DNA of 5,185 nucleotides from an uncultured Clostridia bacterium. Its GTDB lineage: Bacteria; Bacillota; Clostridia; Oscillospirales; Ruminococcaceae. Positions 1 to 5,137 of the stretch are shown here, piece by piece. How positions within the stretch are numbered: position 1 is the stretch's first letter; each line of letters opens with the position of its first letter. The stretch covers positions 1-5,185 of the forward strand of contig CAMNBY010000330.1 in the NCBI GenBank assembly GCA_946533615.1, written 5' to 3'. Below the pieces are notes generated by a model. The model was not told the DNA's origin. It ran no database searches and was given only the letters and a program-made list of their open reading frames with translations. The translations under genes were made by a program, and so were the position numbers.

Positions 1-40
1 AATAGGCGAGCAGAAACGAGCGATAAGCCGCAGAGCGTGA

Positions 41-67
41 GGGGGCGGCGAGGGCAGGGCAGAGGGG
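41..67 (+). other. Putative G-quadruplex motif in a T-free G-rich tract
   Basis: Four runs of three or more G (41-45, 52-54, 57-59, 64-67) are separated by loops of 6, 2 and 4 bases. This satisfies the usual G3+N1-7 pattern for an intramolecular quadruplex on the plus strand. The surrounding stretch 39-89 contains no T at all. It lies just beyond the rpmB terminator. I recognise no gene in 1-80. One plus frame reads into a TGA at 38-40, so it could be the tail of a gene entering from the left, but twelve codons are too few to tell. Confidence 0.5.
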
Positions 68-74
68 AGAAACG

Positions 75-103
75 AAAAAAGCCGACAGCTTGTGGCTGTC
101 GGC
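75..103 (-). terminator. Intrinsic terminator of rpmB
   Basis: A perfect 9-bp stem (GCCGACAGC at 81-89, GCTGTCGGC at 95-103) with a 5-base loop is followed on the minus strand by six T (complement of 75-80). It begins 22 bases after the rpmB stop codon. On the plus strand the bases after the stem are T-rich but interrupted, so any termination of rightward transcripts would be weaker. Confidence 0.92.
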
Positions 104-125
104 CTTATCTTCTGTTTTGCTTTTA

Positions 126-311
126 TCAAGCACGCTCAACCTTACCGGAACGCAGGCATCTTGAGCAAGCGTAAACGTGGCAAGGAGTTCCGTTAACTAC
201 GGCCTTTACCCTCTTAACGTTAGGCTTCCATGCTCTGTTCGTTCTTCTGTGAGAGTGAGACACCTTGATACCGAAAGTTACACCCTTTCCGCAAAAATCG
301 CACTTTGCCAT
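126..311 (-). CDS. rpmB: 50S ribosomal protein L28, zinc-ribbon form
   Basis: This 61-residue protein is a component of the large ribosomal subunit. The sequence carries the L28 signatures VSHSHRRTNR (residues 17-26), WKPNV (28-32), RVKAVVNG (34-41) and CLRSGK (52-57), and its length is normal for the short Firmicutes form. Two CxxC pairs, C4/C7 and C49/C52, would hold a structural zinc, so this is the cysteine-containing version rather than the zinc-free paralogue. An additional cysteine, C44, lies outside the pairs. The start is fixed by a strong GGGAGGTG ribosome binding site (complement of 319-326) just upstream of the ATG. It has its own promoter and terminator, so it appears monocistronic. 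The next gene leftward is outside the window; the LTA-synthase-like gene upstream is on the same strand but 290 bases away. Confidence 0.97.
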   Translation of the reverse strand: MAKCDFCGKGVTFGIKVSHSHRRTNRAWKPNVKRVKAVVNGTPCHVYACSRCLRSGKVERA

Positions 312-344
312 GATGTTGCACCTCCCTTTCCGAAGTCAGTTGCG

Positions 345-370
345 CGCGGGGCTTGCAGCCTTTATCCGCG
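345..370 (-). promoter_or_regulatory. GC-only hairpin in the rpmB leader
   Basis: In the minus-strand transcript CGCGG (370-366) can pair with CCGCG (349-345), and inside it GGC (360-358) pairs with GCC (352-350). This gives eight G-C pairs interrupted only by a five-base AUAAA bulge on the 5' side. It would sit at the very 5' end of the rpmB mRNA, given a start near 374, and leaves the ribosome binding site free. It could stabilise the mRNA or be an autoregulatory site for L28; the function is inference. Confidence 0.45.
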
Positions 371-380
371 ATACCATATT

Positions 381-409
381 ATTATAACATACAATTTCCG
401 AAATTGCAA
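381..409 (-). promoter_or_regulatory. Sigma-A-type promoter of rpmB
   Basis: On the minus strand a -35 box TTGCAA (409-404) and a perfect -10 TATAAT (386-381) are separated by exactly 17 bases. The expected start is near 374, giving a leader of about 63 bases. Confidence 0.85.
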
Positions 410-455
410 GCCCTTTTCAAACTTTTTTTAAGAAAATTCCAACTTGCTATCCGCC

Positions 456-474
456 GCATAATTGTGCATTATGC
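456..474. repeat. Perfect 7-bp inverted repeat
   Basis: GCATAAT (456-462) and ATTATGC (468-474) flank the five-base spacer TGTGC. No T run follows on either strand, so it is not an intrinsic terminator. It may be a protein binding site or the 3' hairpin of the structured element at 488-597. Confidence 0.4.
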
Positions 475-487
475 AACGACAAGGCCA

Positions 488-597
488 AAGCCGGAAAACA
501 GAGAGAGCCATGCGTGAGCTTCGCCCACTTACACAGATCCTGCTGCCCCACACCGTTTCGCGAGGCATACCCTGCGCACCAATGCCCGGGTCGGCTT
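488..597 (-). ncRNA. Candidate structured RNA or structured 3' UTR, unidentified
   Basis: The 190 bases between the LTA-synthase-like stop codon and the rpmB promoter hold no gene but show nested complementarity. A closing stem pairs AAGCCG with CGGCTT (488-493 with 592-597). Inside it, 565-573 pairs with 504-513 over nine pairs with one bulge. A hairpin GUGGGC-GAA-GCUCAC (528-514) abuts that stem directly. Three of these pairs are G-U when read as minus-strand RNA and would be C-A mismatches on the plus strand, which points to a minus-strand transcript. I find no convincing dedicated promoter or terminator, and it matches no RNA family I can recall (checked by eye against SRP, RNase P, tmRNA, tRNA and common riboswitch cores). 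It may be the 3' UTR of the upstream gene. Confidence 0.3.
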
Positions 598-601
598 GAA
601 A

Positions 602-2845
602 CTAACAAGCGAGCATCGGGTCGCGGGTGTCTGCGTCCTGAGGGGAGAGCGCCGTCTTGTGCTCGTCGGCGTTGTCCTCGGCCATGTTGGTGAAGTCCTC
701 GCCGCTCTTGTTTATCATGTCGTAGTAGATTATCGCGTTCGAGATGTTGATGCGCTCCTCGGTGTAATCAACGTACTTGTGAATGTAGTCGTCATCGACC
801 GCACCGTTGTTCAGGCGCTGTTCAAGCTCCGCCGAGCTGTACGGCGAGGCCGTAGACTTGAACTGATCCTGTTCCGTCTGCGATACCAGCGGTATCGGCT
901 GATCCTTGTAGATCTGGTTGCAGGAAGCGTATTTAGCTACGTTGTCGTAGTTCCTTACGTCGAAGTATTCTTCCTTCTGCTCGTTGAAGTAGACCGTGTC
1001 GGTCATGAAGCTGCCGTTCGGGAAGATGACCACGTTCTCCTCGTCCTCGGGGATAGAGAAGATGTCGTGACCCAGCGCGTAGGTGTTGTAGAAGCCGAAC
1101 ATATTGCCGATGGTCGGCTGAACATCGTACATACCCATTGCCTTGTCGATCTGCTTGGGCTCTTCAAGATCCTTGCTCCAGATTATCAGCGGAACGCGCC
1201 TGTTCAGGTTGTAGTAGAAATCGTCAACGGGAATGTACCCCGGGTCGTCCTCGTCAAGATCGGAGTCGGTGAACGGATCGTAGTTGTAGTAATGTTCGTA
1301 TTGCTCCTCCGCGATCTTTGCGTCGTGGTCGCCGTAGATCAGTATTACCATGTCGTCCAGCAGACCCTCTTCTTCAAGATCCGCAAAGAGCTGCCCCAGA
1401 GCCTCGTCAGCGTAGTGAACGCTCTTGAAGTAGCTGCCAAGCTTCGTGTCCTCGAGGAAAGGCGCAGATACCTGCTCCTCCTGACCGTTCTCGTTTATCC
1501 TGCGGTACTTGAAATCGACCTCAAAATCGCTCACTCGGTCAATGTCCGTGAAGGGCGTGTGGTTGGTCAGCATTATCAGCGTTCCCATGAAGCTCTTGTG
1601 CTCCTTCGAGATCTGCTTGATGTAGGGCACCGCCTGACGGAAGAAGGATTTGTCCGAAAGACCAAGGCCGATCATCTCGTCAAGGTCAAAGTCGGTCGAG
1701 TAGTTGTAGAATTTGTCATAGCCCAGCGACTCGTGCAGGTTCATTCTGTTCCAGTAGGAGCCGTTGTTGCCGTGCATGCTGAATACATAGTAGCCCATGT
1801 CACCCAGCATGTTCTGGGTCGTGATATAGTTCCTGTCCCAGTAGTTTATCGAAACAGTTCCGCTCGATGCGGGCATCAAAGAGGACGAGAAGGTGAACTC
1901 CGTGTCCGAGCTCGTGCCTACGCTCTCCTGTGCGAAGAAGTTCGTGAAGTAAAGACCCTCGCTCGCAAGCTTGTTGAGGTTCGGAGTAAGCGGCTCGCCG
2001 TTGATGTAGGTGTCCATCGTGAACTGCTGTATGCTCTCGGCGTGGATCACCAGAAGATCCTTGCCCTTGAAGATGTTTGTGTATTCGTTCTCCTTGTCGG
2101 GGTCCTCGTCCTGGCTCTTCTTGGTGTAGAACTCCGTGAAGGCCTGCTTGTTGTCGTCATAGCCGAATACCATGTTCAGCTTTGCGTGTACGCTCGAGAT
2201 GGTGTCGCTGAGCTGATAGGTGTAAAGTCCGAAGGTGCCGAGAACGTATTCGCGGTTCCACTGCTTTGCAAGACGCGAAACGTCCGTGCTCGTCAGCGTC
2301 GTCGCGAAAATGCCGCCCGTCAGCAGCGCGACTGCAAGAGTCCTGAGTGCGTAGCTGCGCGAAACGTGCAGCTGCTGAACATTGTCGAAGTAGTCGGGCT
2401 TCTTCTTCCTGATGTAGACGTAAACGCCTATCTGCGCAGCCAGCGACCACAGGAACAGAAAATGCTTCACCTGTATCAGGTTCGTCACGGCGCCCATAAC
2501 TCCGCCCAGCTGCGAAGCCGTCGAGATCAGCGATACCGACATGAACGACTTGTAGTTCTTGTAGTAGATGGCGTTTCCTGCCGCCAGCGCCGTAAAGATG
2601 AAATTCAGAATGATAAAATAAACAAAACGCTTCTTGGGCTTGAAGCAGTATGCGAACAGGCCGAAGAACAGCACCATGGCAATGTCCGCAAGCAGCGGCT
2701 TGATGGCGTTATAGTTGAACTGTACCGTAAAGACCCTGAGCATGAACGAGTTCACCACCGAAGTGATAACAAAGGTGAGGAACATCAGGTTCCGGCTCAT
2801 ATAGGTCTTGGCCTTCGAGCCGAGTGTTTTAAGCTTCTCCTTCAT
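602..2845 (-). CDS. LTA synthase family phosphoglycerol transferase (LtaS-like)
   Basis: This 747-residue membrane enzyme probably moves glycerol phosphate from phosphatidylglycerol onto a surface polymer such as lipoteichoic acid, outside the membrane. Five hydrophobic segments (about residues 20-40, 48-68, 73-92, 124-146, 164-184) precede an extracellular sulfatase-fold domain from about 260. Residues matching Staphylococcus aureus LtaS sites, as I recall them, are E270 (AES), S312 before SD, H358, W365 and R367, H429 (TNHTPF) and D506-H507 (YGDHD). The H-W-R spacing of 7 and 2 is identical to LtaS. The nucleophile position is Ser rather than Thr. An acidic insertion (about 516-542) and a tail beyond about 620 make it longer than LtaS (about 646). 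The ATG follows AAGGAG (complement of 2857-2862) by 11 bases. It has its own promoter, and no terminator is visible after it. The precise polymer product cannot be told from the sequence. Confidence 0.9.
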   Translation of the reverse strand: MKEKLKTLGSKAKTYMSRNLMFLTFVITSVVNSFMLRVFTVQFNYNAIKPLLADIAMVLFFGLFAYCFKPKKRFVYFIILNFIFTALAAGNAIYYKNYKSFMSVSLISTASQLGGVMGAVTNLIQVKHFLFLWSLAAQIGVYVYIRKKKPDYFDNVQQLHVSRSYALRTLAVALLTGGIFATTLTSTDVSRLAKQWNREYVLGTFGLYTYQLSDTISSVHAKLNMVFGYDDNKQAFTEFYTKKSQDEDPDKENEYTNIFKGKDLLVIHAESIQQFTMDTYINGEPLTPNLNKLASEGLYFTNFFAQESVGTSSDTEFTFSSSLMPASSGTVSINYWDRNYITTQNMLGDMGYYVFSMHGNNGSYWNRMNLHESLGYDKFYNYSTDFDLDEMIGLGLSDKSFFRQAVPYIKQISKEHKSFMGTLIMLTNHTPFTDIDRVSDFEVDFKYRRINENGQEEQVSAPFLEDTKLGSYFKSVHYADEALGQLFADLEEEGLLDDMVILIYGDHDAKIAEEQYEHYYNYDPFTDSDLDEDDPGYIPVDDFYYNLNRRVPLIIWSKDLEEPKQIDKAMGMYDVQPTIGNMFGFYNTYALGHDIFSIPEDEENVVIFPNGSFMTDTVYFNEQKEEYFDVRNYDNVAKYASCNQIYKDQPIPLVSQTEQDQFKSTASPYSSAELEQRLNNGAVDDDYIHKYVDYTEERINISNAIIYYDMINKSGEDFTNMAEDNADEHKTALSPQDADTRDPMLAC

Positions 2846-2913
2846 TCGTGTAATATCTCCTTGTTTTCTCTCTTTATCTGTGTCTGTTACTTGCGGATAC
2901 TCTCCTTATTTCA

Positions 2914-2930
2914 CAAGTATATTTTACTTG
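2914..2930. promoter_or_regulatory. Operator-like inverted repeat over the -10 box of the LtaS-like gene
   Basis: CAAGTA (2914-2919) and TACTTG (2925-2930) form a perfect 6-bp inverted repeat with a five-base centre that covers the -10 box and the expected transcription start. A further copy of one half with flanks, TTACTTGC, occurs at 2887-2894, inside the leader, matching 2924-2931. The placement suits a repressor; the regulator is unknown. Confidence 0.4.
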
Positions 2931-2949
2931 CAATCAGCCCAAAAGTCAA
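2921..2949 (-). promoter_or_regulatory. Sigma-A-type promoter of the LtaS-like gene
   Basis: The minus strand reads TTGACT (2949-2944), a 17-base spacer, then TAAAAT (2926-2921), five of six matches in each box. The expected start is near 2914, giving a leader of about 70 bases. Upstream of the -35, A/T runs at 2957-2965 and 2973-2977 could act as an UP element. Confidence 0.85.
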
Positions 2950-2953
2950 CAAG

Positions 2954-2980
2954 GTGAAAAAAATTTCAGCTATTTTTCAC
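2954..2980. repeat. Inverted repeat upstream of the -35 box
   Basis: GTGAAAAA (2954-2961) and TTTTTCAC (2973-2980) are perfect 8-base inverted arms separated by 11 bases, ending five bases from the -35 box of the LtaS-like gene. The arms are A/T-rich and may simply be part of an UP element, or an activator site. Confidence 0.35.
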
Positions 2981-3003
2981 ACAACACCGCGGTTTTTACA
3001 ATT

Positions 3004-3015
3004 ATATGCGCATAT
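3004..3015. repeat. 12-bp perfect palindrome ATATGCGCATAT
   Basis: This perfect palindrome lies in the AT-rich gap between the deaminase terminator and the LtaS-like promoter, about 55 bases upstream of the -35 box. The rest of 2981-3090 shows only A/T-rich sequence without a gene. Confidence 0.35.
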
Positions 3016-3090
3016 TATGACCAAACATTTCCACCCCAAAAATGTACAAAAGAAATTTTTGTTTTTATTGTTAACCAAATTTTCAGGGGC

Positions 3091-3122
3091 AAAAAAAGTG
3101 CCGCCCGAAGGACAGCACTTTT
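3091..3122 (-). terminator. Intrinsic terminator of the dCMP deaminase gene
   Basis: On the minus strand GUGCUGUCC (3118-3110), loop UUC and GGGCGGCAC (3106-3098) form nine consecutive pairs including two G-U. The stem is extended by four A-U pairs and is followed by seven T (3097-3091). The two wobble pairs become mismatches on the plus strand, so the terminator works for leftward transcripts. It starts about 32 bases after the deaminase stop codon. Confidence 0.93.
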
Positions 3123-3153
3123 GCTTCTTTTAATAGTATGAGCCCGACCCGCA

Positions 3154-3645
3154 TCACAGGCCGATGTCAACGCTTCTGCCTGTCTTCGTGTACTGCCTGA
3201 GCTTGACGCCTGTCAGCTCAAACATTCTCTTCGAGGCTCTGATGCCGTCGGTGTCGGCATACTTGTCCTCAAGATAGACGATCTCGCGGATGCCGCTCTG
3301 GATTATCGCCTTGGCACATTCGTTGCAGGGGAACAGCGAAACATAAAGCCTTGCACCCTTCAGCGAGGCCTGATTGCTGTTGAGGATCGCGTTCAGCTCG
3401 GCGTGGCAGACAAAGGGATATTTTGTATCAAGGAAGCTGCCCTCTCTCGCCCAGGGCATCTCGTCGTCATTGCAGCCTGTGGGCATACCGTTATAGCCCA
3501 CCGAGAGTATCTTGTTGTCCTCCGAGACTATGCAGGCGCCGACCTGAGTGTTGTTATCCTTGCTCCGTCCCGCCGACAGCAGGGCGATGCCCATAAAATA
3601 CTCGTCCCAGCTCAGATAGTCCTCGCGCTTTTTGGTCATGCTCAT
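3154..3645 (-). CDS. Deoxycytidylate (dCMP) deaminase
   Basis: This 163-residue cytosolic zinc enzyme converts dCMP to dUMP and ammonia, supplying dUMP for thymidylate synthesis. The zinc and catalytic motifs are C-H81-A-E83 (zinc ligand H81, proton-shuttling E83) and P-C107-N-E-C110 (zinc ligands). NTQVGACIV (32-40) is the family core strand. GYNGMPTG (50-57) matches the loop that in dCMP deaminases helps form the allosteric dCTP/dTTP site, from memory. The stretches DTKYPFVCHAELNAI and FPCNECAK closely resemble vertebrate DCTD as I recall it. The ATG at 3645 was chosen because GGAGGT lies 8 bases upstream. A second ATG two codons later is 14 bases from it, and an upstream extension to 3765 would run through the promoter. 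It has its own promoter and terminator. A closely related cytidine-deaminase-fold function is less likely given the GYNG and DDEMPW elements. Confidence 0.93.
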   Translation of the reverse strand: MSMTKKREDYLSWDEYFMGIALLSAGRSKDNNTQVGACIVSEDNKILSVGYNGMPTGCNDDEMPWAREGSFLDTKYPFVCHAELNAILNSNQASLKGARLYVSLFPCNECAKAIIQSGIREIVYLEDKYADTDGIRASKRMFELTGVKLRQYTKTGRSVDIGL

Positions 3646-3653
3646 CGCAGGCC

Positions 3654-3659
3654 ACCTCC
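3654..3659 (-). promoter_or_regulatory. Ribosome binding site fixing the deaminase start
   Basis: GGAGGT on the minus strand is 8 bases before the ATG ending at 3645, the best-spaced start. It rules out the longer reading from 3765. Confidence 0.88.
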
Positions 3660-3676
3660 GTTTGCTTTCTGAGAAC

Positions 3677-3705
3677 ATTATAACACACAATAGATCAAAA
3701 AGCAA
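3677..3705 (-). promoter_or_regulatory. Promoter of the dCMP deaminase gene
   Basis: The minus strand has TTGCTT (3705-3700), a 17-base spacer and a perfect TATAAT (3682-3677). A TG one base before the -10 makes it an extended -10 promoter, which compensates for the weak -35. The expected start is near 3670, leaving a leader of about 25 bases. Confidence 0.8.
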
Positions 3706-3756
3706 CAGTTTTCTTGCTTGTGCGTTTTGCGCCGTGAAGTGTGTCTGTGCTCCATA

Positions 3757-3790
3757 AGCTTTCACAAAATTATCATTTTGCTTTTAAGCT
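3757..3790. repeat. Nested inverted repeat in the divergent promoter region
   Basis: CAAAAT (3765-3770) and ATTTTG (3775-3780) are perfect arms around TATC. Outside them AGCTT (3757-3761) is complementary to AAGCT (3786-3790). It lies between the two divergent promoters and ends at the expected -35 position of the lipoprotein gene, so it could be an operator. No function is shown. Confidence 0.35.
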
Positions 3791-3814
3791 CCTTTAAGGT
3801 CGGCGGGTTATAAT
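3783..3814 (+). promoter_or_regulatory. Lipoprotein promoter lacking a -35 box, with TTTAAG direct repeats
   Basis: A perfect -10 TATAAT is at 3809-3814, and the ATG follows 32 bases later. No recognisable -35 hexamer is found at 16-18 bases. Instead TTTAAG occurs twice, at 3783-3788 and 3793-3798, exactly 10 bases apart. Direct repeats about one helical turn apart are typical of sites for OmpR-family response regulators, so activator dependence is plausible but inferred. The -10 call is firmer than the repeat interpretation. Confidence 0.55.
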
Positions 3815-3846
3815 AAAGCCAAGATAAAGAAAGCGAGGTAATCCCT

Positions 3847-5076
3847 ATGAAAGCAAATGTAAAGATCATCGCAATGGCTCTTGCAATATCTCTCACAGCC
3901 ACAGGCTGTGCTGCAATAAATTCGGCCGACACCTCGTCTGCCGCAGGCGCAAGCTCAGGGGCAAGCGCTTCGGCAGGCGGGACGGCCTCCTCCTACATCG
4001 AAAACACCGCGAATACCGCCGATGCCTACACCGACCGCGACCTTGAACAGACAGCTGACACCGACGATGCCACCGAGATCACCCTCACCGATAACGATAC
4101 CGTCAGCATCACCGAGGCAGGCGTCTATATCCTGAGCGGCAGTGCCTCGAACTGCACCGTCCGCATCGAGGCAGATAAGGACAGCGATAAGGTCCAGCTC
4201 GTCCTCAACGGCGTGACGATAACCAACGATTCCGCACCCGCCATCTATGTCGTCTCGGCTGATAAGTGCTTCATCACTACCGCAGAGGGCACCGAGAACA
4301 CCCTCACCGTGACTGGCAGCTTCACCGCCGACGGCGATACAAACACCGACGCCGTGATATTCTCCAAGGACGACCTCGTGCTCAACGGCCTCGGCAGCCT
4401 CACCGTCAGCTCTGCCGAGAACGGCATCTCCTGCAAGGACGACCTGAAGATCACGGGCGGCACCTATTCCATCACCTCTCAGGCCGACGCCATCGAGGCA
4501 AATGATTCTATTCTTATCTGCGGCGGCAGCTTTGAAATAAACAGCGGCAAGGACGGCCTCCACTGCGAGAACGAGGACGACAACACCGCAGGCAGCATCG
4601 ACATCTCGGGCGGAAGCTTCAGCATCACCGCCCAGAGCGACGGCGTTCAGGCGACCACCTATGTGCAGATCGACGGCGGCGACCTGACAATCACAGCCTC
4701 CGAGGGACTCGAGGCGACCTATATCGTCATCAATGACGGCAGCGTGAACATTACCGCCTCCGATGACGGCGTGAACGCGACCGCCAAGAGCACAGTCACA
4801 ACTCCTTTTGTAGAGATCAACGGCGGCACCCTCACGGTCAGCATGGGTCAGGGCGACACCGACGCCATCGACGCAAACGGCTCGATCTTCGTAAACGGCG
4901 GATATATCGACATCACAGCGCCGACCTCCTCCTTCGATTATGATGCCGCAGCAGAGTTCAACGGCGGTACGATCGTCATCAACGGACAGGAAGTCTCCGA
5001 GATACCCCAGAGCATGATGGGCGGCGGAATGGGCGGCCGGGATCACGGCGGCATGGGCGGACGCGGCGGCTGGTAA
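3847..5076 (+). CDS. Surface lipoprotein with Cthe_2159-type carbohydrate-binding beta-helix domain
   Basis: This 409-residue exported lipoprotein probably binds polysaccharide at the cell surface. Residues 1-20 form a lipoprotein signal peptide (K2, K6, hydrophobic core, then ATG-C21 as the lipid-bearing cysteine). Residues 26-60 are a Ser/Ala/Gly-rich linker. From about 75 the sequence resembles the Cthe_2159 family (Pfam PF14262 from memory), whose founding member is a parallel beta-helix binding cellulose and polygalacturonate with calcium. Helix coils are visible as repeats of I-x-GG-x-x-x-I-T-x-x-x-D-G near residues 201, 223, 251, 273, 293, 322, 347 and 370. The tail (391-409) is Gly/Met/Arg-rich, ending GGW. 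GAGGT at 3835-3839 lies 7 bases before the ATG. No intrinsic terminator follows before the next promoter. No catalytic residues of a pectate lyase are evident, so binding rather than cleavage is favoured. Confidence 0.85.
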   Translation: MKANVKIIAMALAISLTATGCAAINSADTSSAAGASSGASASAGGTASSYIENTANTADAYTDRDLEQTADTDDATEITLTDNDTVSITEAGVYILSGSASNCTVRIEADKDSDKVQLVLNGVTITNDSAPAIYVVSADKCFITTAEGTENTLTVTGSFTADGDTNTDAVIFSKDDLVLNGLGSLTVSSAENGISCKDDLKITGGTYSITSQADAIEANDSILICGGSFEINSGKDGLHCENEDDNTAGSIDISGGSFSITAQSDGVQATTYVQIDGGDLTITASEGLEATYIVINDGSVNITASDDGVNATAKSTVTTPFVEINGGTLTVSMGQGDTDAIDANGSIFVNGGYIDITAPTSSFDYDAAAEFNGGTIVINGQEVSEIPQSMMGGGMGGRDHGGMGGRGGW

Positions 5077-5087
5077 AAATAATCTTA

Positions 5088-5116
5088 TTGCAAGCTTCCC
5101 CGAAGTGTGCTATAAT
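5088..5116 (+). promoter_or_regulatory. Strong promoter for a gene beyond the right edge
   Basis: TTGCAA (5088-5093), a 17-base spacer and perfect TATAAT (5111-5116), with TG one base before the -10. The -35 and spacing are the same as in the rpmB promoter. It starts 11 bases after the lipoprotein stop codon. The expected start is near 5123. The driven gene begins outside the window. Confidence 0.83.
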
Positions 5117-5128
5117 AATAGTACACTT
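5103..5128. promoter_or_regulatory. Operator-like inverted repeat centred on the -10 box
   Basis: Arms AAGTGTGCTAT (5103-5113) and ATAGTACACTT (5118-5128) are complementary at 10 of 11 positions around a four-base centre. The repeat covers the -10 and the expected start, so it would not form a hairpin in the mRNA but could hold a repressor dimer. Half-sites of AGTGT/ACACT type are known, from memory, for GntR regulators of the YtrA subgroup; that assignment is inference. Confidence 0.55.
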
Positions 5129-5137
5129 AGGCAATAC

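Noticed and set aside
1..40. Possible C-terminal end of a plus-strand gene (frame ending in TGA at 38-40)
   Set aside because: Only about twelve codons are visible and they match no family I recognise; not enough to annotate as a gene.
177..431. An 84-codon plus-strand open frame
   Set aside because: It overlaps rpmB and its promoter in antisense, has no ribosome binding site and shows no recognisable protein features.
444..472. Plus-strand promoter TTGCTA-17-CATTAT
   Set aside because: Only four of six matches in each box, no gene or terminator in the right place on the plus strand, and the wobble pairs in the neighbouring element favour the minus strand.
2901..2907. A second AAGGAGA ribosome-binding-like site in the leader of the LtaS-like gene, suggesting a leader peptide
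   Set aside because: No ATG, GTG or TTG follows at a usable distance on the minus strand, so there is no small reading frame to translate.
596..3133. An 845-codon open frame on the plus strand
   Set aside because: It is antisense to the LTA-synthase-like gene, has no ribosome binding site, and its product is a low-quality mixture rich in Val, Leu and Arg that runs on through the intergenic DNA and over the terminator. The opposite strand has clear family motifs, so this is a codon-bias shadow.
3646..3765. A 40-residue N-terminal extension of the dCMP deaminase
   Set aside because: It would include the -35 and -10 boxes and the ribosome binding site, and the family normally starts near the KKREDYLSWDEYF segment.
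3955..5046. A 363-codon open frame on the minus strand
   Set aside because: Antisense to the Cthe_2159-type lipoprotein; its Gly/Ala/Val/Asp-rich content mirrors the repeated GC-rich codons of the real gene and it lacks a start signal.
5094..5104. CTTC-CCC-GAAG hairpin as a terminator for the lipoprotein gene
   Set aside because: The stem is only four pairs, no T run follows, and it lies within the spacer of the next promoter.
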